A stretch of DNA of 64,000 nucleotides, taken from Muricea muricata (Eukaryota > Cnidaria > Anthozoa > Malacalcyonacea > Plexauridae). The translations under genes were made by a program, and so were the position numbers. Under the pieces are notes generated by a model, which was not told the DNA's origin, searched no databases, and was given only the letters and a program-made list of their open reading frames with translations. Position 1 is the stretch's first letter; every line of letters begins with the position of its first letter. The stretch covers positions 11,546,713 through 11,610,712 of the forward strand of contig OY979723.1 in the NCBI GenBank assembly GCA_963855995.1. Direction: 5' to 3'. Below, piece after piece: positions 1 through 10,700 of the stretch.

Positions 1-84
1 AGTTGGGGGGCAGACCCCCTAGAATTCCTTTGCCACTCGCTACTTGCCCCCCCCCCAAAAACAATGACCCTGGTTACGCCACTG
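1..84. mobile_element. Terminal fragment of a hAT-like element cut by the window edge
   Basis: The stretch ends in GGTTACGCCACTG, the reverse complement of CAGTGGCGTAACC. That resembles the CAGTGGCG-type ends of the hAT-like elements at 9908 and 53551 in this window. Only one end is present, so neither the target duplication nor the family can be confirmed. Confidence 0.35.
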
Positions 85-624
85 TCTACATGGTTGCTTT
101 ATTTCTCTAACACCAAGTGAAGACTAGGAGAGGTTTTAGAGCTAGGGGGAAAGGTGTTGCCCCTGAAGCACTGAGGGGATGTAACTTATGTTATTTGACA
201 AATCTAGGATAATGCTTGTTTAGGTCGCTTAATTTGCTATTCTCCAGCTCATAAGGAAAAAAAATCATAGTAAAGAGTTAATAGTCCAGCAAGCTGACTA
301 ATGCTTTCATAGCCATTTAAAACTGGTTTGTCATATGTCAGTTTTATTTTGTGTAAATACTGTGTAAATTTATTATTGCAAAGCTTTAAATTCTTTAGCG
401 CAGATCTTTATCAGTGCCAATAATGTACTCCAATTATGATACATTAACTTCATTATTAGCACCCTGTTGACCTGAACTTATGAATGATAAATTTGAGTAG
501 TGTTTCCACAAAATTTGATATCTGATCGGAAACTGTTTTGAGGAAGAGCTTAAAACAGTAATTGTGTTACTGCTATTATCTCTCGTCCTCGTTTAACCGA
601 AAATTTCAACTGCGGTAATTTCAG
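85..624. other. Leading non-coding stretch
   Basis: AT-rich DNA with no coding exon or repeat I can support. It may be intron or 5' flank of the gene whose first visible exon begins at 625, because that exon is preceded by an acceptor-like TTTCAG. Confidence 0.4.
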
Positions 625-2469
625 GAGACAAGGATCCTATGATCAGCCAAGTTGCACAAGACTTCATTTACAAGGGAGTGGGTCATTTAGAGAACAAGGG
701 TGCAAGATTTCAACTGAGAAAGGCTGTGGACGTTGCTCGGGTCATCATCACCACCGCCAATGGTTGGGACGCCAGGAAGAAAGAGATAACACATACACTT
801 GCAGAGAAAGGAATAACTACGGTACCGAAAGAACTTAAACTGCAAAGTCAGATGTTGGTTGATGATTTCATCGAGAATTCTGTGGTGGTACGTTTCAAAC
901 GATCTTACATTTTTATTTGCTTGCAATATTTGCATCTCACATCACAAAAAGGCGGGTCAAACATTAATGAGACCAGGCATTCAGGAATTGCCAACTAAGA
1001 TCGCGCGACTGCCAACCCTTATCCTCGTTTGACAAGGTCTTAAAGCCGACCAGGGCTGTATGATGTCATACATGAATTATTTTCTTGTCGTACAGGTGCG
1101 AGGCGAACACATCATAGCTTGTACAGCGGCAGAAATTGCGGAGAAAGTTTCCGTAATCGAAGGTCACGAGAAGGAGCAGCCATCTTCGGTGGCGCAGCGA
1201 TGCGCGAGAATTTACGCCGAGTGTAATCCCAAACCAGGTTTGTCCTACTTCAGCCGAATTCTTCCGTAATCGGCGATCTCAAGCAGTTCATTCATTTTCA
1301 TTTACTTTCTCTTTCATTCACTTTCACTTTCGTTTACCTTCCCGTCTTCATTAAAGTTCTATTCTGCTTAACTTTTTTCTAGATTTTAAACAGTTGCAAT
1401 TACAGAGGAAAAAGAACTTGATGAAATGTCTCGATGAAGATTTGGAAACCATCGACGTATCTTCTAAAAGAGCTGCAAACGATTTTATTAACTGGTAAGA
1501 AGAGTGACTGTATTACTGTGACTTAACATCGTACGAACCCCCACCTTGACAGGTTTGAAAAAATCAGCCTGTTACTTGTAAACAGTAGTTGAAATCTATG
1601 AGCTCAATATATAGATCTAAAACCACAACAAGCGGACAACTTAGGGAAGTACAAAATAAAACAAATTCCGGAAATAGACATCTTGTATTCCTGATATTAA
1701 AGAGAAAAAAAACCAAGAAAACGACGGAGTCGGTGATATTTCGTCTTTGTTCCAAAGACATTGTCAAACTAATATATAACACAGCCTGTTTGCAATCTAA
1801 TCTATTGGTTTGACAATGTATTTGGAATAAAGACGAAATATCACCGATTCCGTCGTTTTCTTGTTTTTTTCTTGAATATCAGGAATACAAGATGTCTATT
1901 TTCGGAATTTGTTATATTATATAGATCTGTAGAACTCGAATTTTTTAAGCTTTCTCAAAGAACTGGCACTAGTTATAAATTAGAAATCCATTTTTCGAGC
2001 CAAACTAGCAAATTTCTCATTAAGTATAATTTACTTTGGTTCCTAATTTCTGGTGGACTTATAATTTTCTTACTGAACATGATTACAAAGTTTCAACAAG
2101 TTTTATAAATGAAAACAAAAGATATAAGTGTTTAAAAACAGCAAAATGGATTTTTATTCGGTAGCTAGTTCCAGGTCTTTACTCACGGTCAGATCAGCTG
2201 GAATGTGGTGACACTGAAGCCGTAAGTGACTGGTCTGACCAGTCCAAATACGGCATACGCGTTATTTCGTTCATTTCTGGGGCCATTACATTAATTGAGG
2301 AAGGAATATCACGGCTTACTTATTGTATTACTGTCTGTTTAGCGGAACGACAACCTCGTTATTTGGCTACAAAATCAACACACCAAACTCTGTGGCAGCG
2401 TTAATCAGACTCAAACGAGACATGTTGAAGGATAAACAGAAACGTGATTCTGCCTCGGCTGTTTGCTGA
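625..2469 (+). CDS. Unrecognised small protein, four visible exons
   Basis: I do not recognise this protein. Exons that join in phase are 625/639-887, 1096-1237, 1383-1494 and 2343-2469, ending in TGA, with GT-AG introns. From the ATG at 639 the product is 209 aa. The frame stays open upstream to an acceptor at 624, so an earlier exon in or before the window is possible and the true start is unsure. The protein looks soluble and helical, rich in Lys, Glu, Arg and Ala, with no signal peptide or membrane segment. Its C-terminus is basic (KRDMLKDKQKRDSASAVC). Consistent phases over four exons make it a real gene rather than chance ORFs. The last intron holds a long inverted repeat and a dispersed repeat. 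It is convergent with MEST, whose stop codon lies about 1.5 kb away. Confidence 0.72.
1661..1912. repeat. Long inverted repeat (foldback), arms about 105 bp
   Basis: Arms at 1661-1769 and 1808-1912 are near-perfect reverse complements separated by a loop of about 38 bp. This is a typical miniature foldback element inside the last intron of the small gene. No clear target duplication was identified. Confidence 0.8.
1961..2201 (+). repeat. Dispersed repeat, copy 1 (partner at 12021)
   Basis: About 240 bp running from AACTGGCACTAGT to GGTCAGATCAGCTGG. It matches 12021-12262 almost throughout, in the same orientation. Family unknown. It lies in the last intron of the small gene, directly after the foldback. 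Confidence 0.8.
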
Positions 2470-4013
2470 CACGTGGAAATAAACAGCTTATAGTAACTGG
2501 AGAGCGGAATTGATGGCTGCCGACACGAGACCATTTAGAAGGAAAGAAGAGATATTGAAAGCCACAGGAATTGGTGGACGATATCAAGATTTGGGAAAAT
2601 TGGGAAGAAAGTGGAAGACTTGGCGGACTTCGATTGTGAAGAACAAGATTTTGTTGCTATAATGGTACTCCAACTGCAAAAACATTAACTTGCTAGGAAT
2701 TACCAGGTTTAAATTGCTGGGTTTCGGTTATTCATGAGATATCTCACAGGATATGGAACAATTGTACATATAATAACACTCTCATTCACTTGACGATGAG
2801 ATAGAGAGAGATATTCTGACCAAAAATGTTACGGTTGGAAACCTCGACGATATACTAATATGTTTTTCTGGTTGTTCGACCTCGAGTTAGCGCTAGCTAA
2901 TCCTGGGTTAAAGTTGAACTCGCTGTTTAGTTTTTTCTGTATTTCTACACCTCAGTTTCTTTCAAAATTTCAGAAATGGACACTACTGTAAATAAGCTCT
3001 TAGGATTTTTTTTAAATCTTGCGTCAACCCTGGGTTAACTAAGCCAACCGGGTTTTGAACAACCGGACCGAGGTAGCTTTATCCCTCTCAATCCTATCTG
3101 TCATCCTATTATCGCTTTATCCCTCTTAATCCTTGTCTGTCATAGTATTATCGCCATGCGTATTGTGCCTTAGTGTTGTTACACACGCCTGCAGTCGTTT
3201 CTTTCACGTTTTTTCGCAAACATTTTCTTACCTGTTCTAGTTGGGCGTTTAACGGACGCTTTTTAAATTCATTTAGCTCTTCATATTTTATTGAAGATTA
3301 TTGCAAAGTATATATTAGGATATTATGCAAAAACATACGATAAACAGATAAAGATATTATGATAAATTTATTACTCAATATAATATATTTTCACCTTATA
3401 GTAAATGTACTGATTCACATTAATTAAAAAAATTAAATAAAACCTTTTACGTATGCAGTTTCGCTCGATGTTTATTTGACAAATGAAAGCTGTAGAGTCG
3501 TGTGCACGACCAAAAATCAGATCCTGTTGGAAACAGGATGCACCAATGTCAACATTGTTGAATCACCCCGCAATCAGGTGTAACAATGCCGAACAATGAC
3601 AACATTGAAACAATATTGCCCCAACAAAACATTATTGCACTTTGTGACAACATTGTTTTCAACAGCTTCTAGATCTGATTTTTGCCCTGTTTTCACACAA
3701 AAGTTCGCCAAAACTCTTCGTTACTTGCAGTTATCGCTTGCAACAAGAAGTACTAATTGTTGAAAATGCGCGATTGGGACTCTGGACTAGGTCTACATGG
3801 TGATTCATCTTTAGTATAAATTCAGTCATAAAAAAATCTTTCCATTAAAATTGTCTTGGTTTGCCATCTTTTCACCGAAGTTGGTTGTTGTTTTTCCTAG
3901 CATTAGCTTAAAAACGATAAAGGTGAGGGTGTGCCCACACATTTCACAGCTCGCCACCTCTTGCAATCAACGATAAATCAGTTTAGTTCATGTCCCAGGC
4001 AGAATGAGTCGAT
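2470..4013. other. Intergenic region between two convergent genes
   Basis: Non-coding and repeat-rich. A degenerate dispersed repeat with GGGTTAA-type motifs lies near 2880-3060 and has relatives near 14750-15060 and 63550-63650. A segment rich in ACATTGTT-type words at about 3540-3670 resembles the nested element at 12668. No coding exon seen. Confidence 0.5.
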
Positions 4014-7000
4014 TTAGAACGAATACAAGAACTTGGTGTAAACCAACATGAATTGGTTTGGGTCTTCCAGTTGTGGATAATGACCAACATTGTTCTCGAG
4101 GACTGTTATACCGTGTTGAGGTATCAACTCTCTAAATAAAAGGAATAACATGAAGAGTTATTCCAGTTGCTGTTTCCAGATAAATCATGTCTAGTTATAC
4201 TGTTCTGGCAATGTGAATACAAGGCGTTAGTAGGCATTGTTACACGTTGTTGCAATTTTTCGCCAACGTTTTGCACACTGCGCATTGCATCTTGTAACAT
4301 TCGTTGCAATTACAAGTTTCGTGTAATCGTTGCCAGCCATGGAACTGACTTTTGTTTTCTGTAATGCTCCACGTAATTTGTCTTGCAATTATTTTGCATT
4401 GCACCCGTGATACGAGCTGATATGCTTAACTTTCGAACCCTGTAACTTCACATTTGAACAAGAACGGCGATGTTTATGTAATTTTGTCCATTTTTCATAC
4501 TTTTCTAGGGCGTGAACAAGACCCAAAATCACCACTGGATTTAACTAACATGCATTATGGCGACTGATTTCTGCAGTCAAAAAAATAAGACAACTATTCA
4601 GCGTTGTACCCAAAACGAGCCTTAAAAGTCGACAGTTGCCTCAGAGACATTGATGTTCTTGAACGTTCTAGGCATGGTTCTGAGACTAATTAAAGCGTGT
4701 TGCCCCTGATCGTGAATGTCATTATTAGCACTTAGTTTGCGTTTCGTTTCCAGTTTCCTGGCATGTCTATGCTATGGTTCTACGTACTTGAATCTTTCCA
4801 CGAACACTGGAGGGTTGACAGGATCAGCTGGACCGTAGATGAAGTGCACTGAAAAATAAGAACATGTATATGCCAACTTTTCGAAATTCGTTTCAACACC
4901 TGGTTCATGGTTTGAAAAAATCAAAAACTAGGGTGCTAAATCGACCGCTTTTTTACCTGGAATGACAGCTTTTTGAAGACTACCAACCCATCTGTTTCTG
5001 TACACTTTTCTCTCGTTTATATAACCTAAAATGCTGAAGACAAAAAGATGGCATTAAGTGATTAACGTTTGGTATAAAGTGTTGCTCGTTGGTATAAAGT
5101 GTTCGAAGTTGCACGCAACCGTTCGGTGCGAGGATCTTACTTCGGATGTAAGAGATTCCCGTCGTTATATCTTATTCCAACAAAATGATCGCTCAGTTCC
5201 TCTGATGTCGGTTGCGTTTCGGGTCCAAACACCTCGGAGAAACTAAACATTGAATAAATTTGAAATAGTGTCGGGTTAACGTTCTTTTTAAACCGGAGAA
5301 ACGAAGAGCAGATAAGTGAGAGTTCGCAGAAAGGTTTTGTCGTGTTTTGGTCAAGCGAGGAAAAGAGATGGAGAAGGTTTTGCAAACATTACCCGTTAAA
5401 CGAGAACATTTTCACCCGTTTTTATCCGATTTAAAGGTTATCAACTCGCATTCTCGTTTAACCGAAGCTGTTAACAAATTAAAACGCACTCCAAACTTTC
5501 CCTACAATCGAAATTCTACTTGTCGCTGACCTTTTAGCAAAGATGTAGCGATTTCCAAGACGTGTCACAAGAGCACCAATCCATGGATACAGCAAAAGCT
5601 AAAGTCCAGGAAAACAATTAATTTGTAACTGCGTTGTTGCAATGATAATTTTTAACACCATATTCAATTATACATAGAATTAATTGCATACCTTCTGAAT
5701 CAGTCTTGGAAAATAATGGCCCGGAAAAAGACCTAAAGTCATTATATTGCATGTTAAAAAAGTGCATTGAGAAGTGCAGTCATTAACAGTAAGTAGTTTT
5801 ACAGTAAATTTACCTCCGTTAGTGAGACACACGCTGATCACATCAACTCCTTCATGGGTTAATTTGTTTTCCTTTCTTTCGTGATATCTGCGTTAATTTT
5901 TAAAGCAAGTTAAAGTGAGAGAACTAAGTCCTAACTAAGAAAACATTTCTTGTTTTTTTTCCTCAGAGATTCACTTGCCTTGCCAACAGCTCTAGTGCAA
6001 CTGTGAGTCCCAAATCATGAGCAAGTATATTAACTTCTTTGATCCTTAATGAAGCCAATAAATCCTCAAACATATCAGCTTGTAGGTTTACTGTATAGTT
6101 GGTGTCTTTCTAAAATTTCAGGCAGTCATCATTGATCACAGCAATTAGGAAGATGAGATAATTATTAGTTCTACCTTAATTTTCACTGCAAAACACAGAA
6201 TCACTCACAGGTTTATCACTGAATCCAAAACCAGCCATATCAGCTGTAATAACACGGCCAAATTTTTCCCTAAGAGGCTCCCACACCTGTAATTGTAATA
6301 AATTATACCTCATTGTACAGTACAACTGCAAAGATCAGGGTCCAAACAGAGGCCTTTTGTTTATATTCCAATACCTTATTCCAATCATAACTACTTGTCG
6401 GGAAGCCATGGATAAGTAGCAAGACCTTGCTTTTGTGACCATAACCATTGACATCTGTATTGTTAAGTAAAATTGTGGAAAAAATACAGCATACTTATTG
6501 AAACGTAGCCACCCAAAAATTTTTGGGGGACAAGGTAAATTTGAACTTCCTGTACTCAAATTCTAGTTTTATGGGGGCCTAGGGGAATACCTTCCCTGGG
6601 GAAAGTTTAAACTTTGAAGTCTAAGAAACTGCAATGTCCTGCATTCTGGGTTGTGTGAGGGCTGGGGAGAGAAGAAGGGGGCTTTGCCTAAGGTGCAAGG
6701 CCCTAACCCCTCCCTCCCTCGGGGTGTATTCATCTCTATACTCTAAAAGTTGCTGGGTAATGGTTGTATTACGATAGAAGGTACTCGTTTTACAAGACTG
6801 ACTGGATATTAATTATTAATTATTAACTCATTCATACATGCACTACAATACGTCTCGTTTTAATGTAGTGTTTTCTTACCTATATAAAATGGACAATAAC
6901 ACGTTAATGTATTGCATGCAAATTGAGCTTAGTACGCTACTAATAACAAATTAAACTGTGCTAATAAAACTTAACTAAGTAAAGAACCTTTATAGAATAT

Positions 7001-7165
7001 TTTAACACCCTTGCCATCAACCCCGTGCAAGAACAACTGTCCACTCTGAACCCAAAGCCGTAAATTATCCGACATGCTTGGTGGAGGATAATTCAGGTAC
7101 ACTCCAATAAATATTGCAGTCCCAACCAGCACAAGCCTCTTAAAAACATTGAAGAGGACACCCAT
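4014..7165 (-). CDS. MEST: MEST homologue, alpha/beta-hydrolase membrane protein
   Basis: Eleven exons on the minus strand: 7165-6988, 6454-6375, 6286-6209, 6109-5979, 5887-5814, 5732-5692, 5598-5531, 5242-5141, 5033-4957, 4848-4788 and 4131-4014. They sum to 1008 nt, 335 aa plus stop, the same length as human MEST as I recall it. An N-terminal hydrophobic segment (about residues 9-25) precedes the hydrolase fold. Visible motifs are HGFP (75-78), the nucleophile elbow AHDLG with Asp144, GPADPVNP with Asp285, and GHYPQLEDP with His314. Asp at the nucleophile position is typical of MEST and the dehalogenase/epoxide-hydrolase side of the superfamily. The substrate is unknown. MEST is a membrane-associated, mesoderm-expressed and imprinted gene in mammals. 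The intron after exon 4 starts with GC rather than GT (AG|GCAAGT), which is required by the reading frame. It is divergent from CEP41. Confidence 0.95.
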
Positions 7166-7731
7166 ATTTAACTGTTAAAATTACTTTTAATTTTTTTCCT
7201 AATTATTGTTCTTTGTTTACGAGCTGCAGTGTCGTTGACCTATCGGAAAGTGCTTGTTGATGTTCGGAATGTATTCGGCAAACTTCGACATCAGGGGGAT
7301 TACCCCATTGAGCTGTGTATATAAGCGGACTGTCTTCTTTTCTTGACGGTAAGGTTGGATAAACTGTGAAACTTGATACAGTAAATTTACTAAATATTTG
7401 GTTTGTTTGGTTAGAATCTTCGAAGTTAGTGTGTGTTAACCATTGAGGATGGAATTCTTGGTCAAAAACAAAGGCGAAAAATTCTTATAATGTATGAACA
7501 TTCTATGTTATTTAATTGGCTTGGTCTTAATGTAATTTAAAAACTTCATCTGGCTGGTATTTGAACATAAACACTTGGTAAAAATCCACGTGTAGTAAAT
7601 AAAATGTTCAACGTACAAGTTATTGAAGAAAAATGTACTACTCCATATCCAGCATTTTGAAAACGAGATCAGTGTCATTTCCATGGCACAGCTTGGTAAC
7701 CATGCAAACATAGTCTGTTGCAAATTTCAAA
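7166..7731. promoter_or_regulatory. Shared 566-bp divergent promoter region of MEST and CEP41
   Basis: Only 566 bp separate the start codons of two divergently transcribed genes, so both promoters must lie here or within the gene bodies. A TATATAAG on the plus strand at 7318-7325 is the only core-promoter motif I can point to. No transcription start can be located from sequence alone. Confidence 0.6.
7318..7325 (+). promoter_or_regulatory. Possible TATA box for CEP41
   Basis: TATATAAG in plus orientation, about 410 bp upstream of the CEP41 ATG. The match is good, but such words are common in AT-rich DNA. Confidence 0.25.
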
Positions 7732-10700
7732 ATGTCGACGGCTCGAAGAGCGCCGAAGAAGAAAGATGATGTAAGTTGTCGTTTTTGACGCCTTTCCTAT
7801 TCAGCGATCTTGTTTATAACATTGTAAAACTAATATTCGTGCTATTGTGTAGATCTTCAGCAAGAAGGTTCCAGAAAATCCGAAGTATAAACATATCAAA
7901 TACACTGTTGATACAGGTGCATTAATGCATATTGTTTTCTTTCAATGTTTGTGGTTCGATTAAATTAGACAGGTTCTATTACAAGTAATTATTGTGTCTC
8001 ATGGGTCTCATGCCTGTAATCTTTAGCATTTCACAAGATAGACCCTCTGTTATGTTAGATATTTGCAAAGTCCATGAAGTTTTGAGTTTGAGCGCACACA
8101 GTTTTGTTTGTTTTGTATTGTGTTGCCATTGTCTCTTCTGTTTAGTGTTTGTTTGGTTTACAGGGGGAATTTAATTACTTGATAGCGTATTAATGTTATA
8201 TTCAATAACTTGTAGAATGTCTTTGCGCAGATTGTTCGAATGAGACACTATGTTATGTATTACTTGTATACACAACAAACATTTACAATGTAACATTTCA
8301 GGCTTTCACTTCCAACTATTTAATAGAAGAGTATATTTTGCATTTTCCTGTGCAAGCCAAGTTTCATTCAAAGATTCAGGTTCCACATTGAATGAAGTGT
8401 ATTAAAATTTAAATAATTTTACATTTACTATACAAAAGTAATTGCAAAATACACTCCATTTAACGATAAACAGAATTTTATCAATCTTCTCCCATGTTCA
8501 GACTGCAAAGTATGTCAACAGTGCCCCTGAGATTTTTTAGAGAAAAACCTACCTTTCTTTTTCCTGATTCAAACTGCCCCAAAAGCTCTAATTTTCATTG
8601 TTTTTGACACATATTTTGTTACTTTTGCCCCTTAACTCACTTATGATCCACACTTGGCAACTGTTTTGTGCACCTGCAGCTAAGATTTGTGCCTTGTTCG
8701 CACTCGAAATCTCGTCGAAAACTGCCATACTCTGCAATCTGGTTCCATGCCATAAAATGTTGCTTGTTGCCATCTGACAGGCTTGTCAACATTCATAATT
8801 ATGAAGACAGCAAACCTCAAATGTGGCAGCACTTTGATCTATAGTAAATTCCCTTACCCATTGAAAATATGTTCTATATTACTTGCATAATTTCAGGATC
8901 TAGCATTACAAAACATATGGAAAAACTGGAAGATATTAAAAGAAGTAAGATGTGCATTTTTTAAATTAATGTGTAGCCACTTTTAAAAGGATTTTTTAAT
9001 TAACTTTGTTCATATTTAAGATTACAAGTATAGAAAAGATGAAATATTTAAACGAATGAAAGTCAACACATTTGCACAGTTGGTATGTGAAAATGCAAAG
9101 AAGTTAATTCTTTTATAATTACTTACATCTATTTTTGGCATAGAGCCAACTTTTACCAGCCAAGGGTAAAATTCAGTGCTGAGTTGGAGCACCAATTTTG
9201 CTGATGTGTAAAGGCCAGTCCAGATGACACAATTGTTTTATATGGTCATTATTCTGGTGTATGGAAATGGTTGTCAAGCTCAGCAACCTTGACTCGTCAT
9301 TTCAAAGATAATTACGAATGATATGACGTTTCTGTGCATTCCCATCCACTCACATATACCAGGATGTGAATTGCATGAATGGGTATAATTGTAACTTATT
9401 GATCTCAAAATCTTTCTCTGCCAGGTGCTACAAGTGGCAGATGTAATCTATTTGGAAAGTGAAAGAGATATTCTTTCGACATCTGGATCAGGTATTATTT
9501 ATTTGTCTTTTCTGCCGATTGAATGCCACTTTTGGCCAATCAGTAGGACAGGAGACATTCAGTAGAGTCAGTACAACATTCTTTGAAGCATGTTGCAGAG
9601 CAATGATGGAGTGTAAAGTAAATTTAAGGTCCATTTCAGCCAGCTAGAAATTATTTTTGAACTGACATTTAAATTACCCATGGGCAACTTAATTTTTTTC
9701 ACACATCAATATAATGAAAATATTATGTTATACTTGTAGTGAGTATGATCAATAATGATGACAATATTCCGGCCAGCGAGGAGCGAGTAGTTGAATCAGC
9801 CAATGAAAATGTCCCACCGTTAAATTTACCACAAACTGCCAGACAAAAGACCAGCTCTAGGCCAGGCACAGATACCTCAAGATCCACGTTGCAAGAGTAA
9901 GTACTTTCAGTGGCGGATCTAGCGTAAGTCAAAATAAATTACCACAGCTCATTCTAGGATGTATTTACATTTTAAAATACCTTCAAAGCAACTTCATTGG
10001 TTAGATTTTATTCTTTTGAAATTTACAACCTATGACAATGTTATAAAGTTATTTTGAATTTAAAATTGGCTGCTATAATTTATTTTGACTTACTCTGGAT
10101 CCGCCACTGAGTACTTTGCACTTGAATTTGGTATTAGTTAACTGACTATTTCATTTGAATATTTTTGCCCATGCAGTTTAATTCGAGGTGTTGGTGAAGT
10201 TGATCTTAAGGAAGAAGAACAACAGCATGATAATGATATCGACCAAATGTCTGCTCGCTCAACGCAGTCTACAATTGCTGCTGCACCTGACGTTCAATCT
10301 TTGCCCTATCTTTTGTTGGACATAAGAAGGACGGATGAGTTTGAGCAATGTCATATAATTGGAGGTACGATATGGGATTATTAAAGAACAAACGAGCGTA
10401 GTTTATAGTTTGCAGTTAAAAAAACATTGTCACGGAACCATGATCCTAAGCAATCTAATGTTCCAGTTATGTACAGTATATTGCAACTCTATGTGCTTCC
10501 GTTTCAGCATTAAATTACGATAGAGCTATCTTGTCAAGAACCATGGATTGGTGCTCGGGAGAATTATCATCATTTGTATCCATGCATTAATAGTTGTTTG
10601 ACATTTGGGGCCGGTTGTACGAATAGCGCTATCTACATAGGATAGTGATTTTGTCACAGAAAGACATAAAAAGCAATGATACCTGGCATAATGAACTCGC

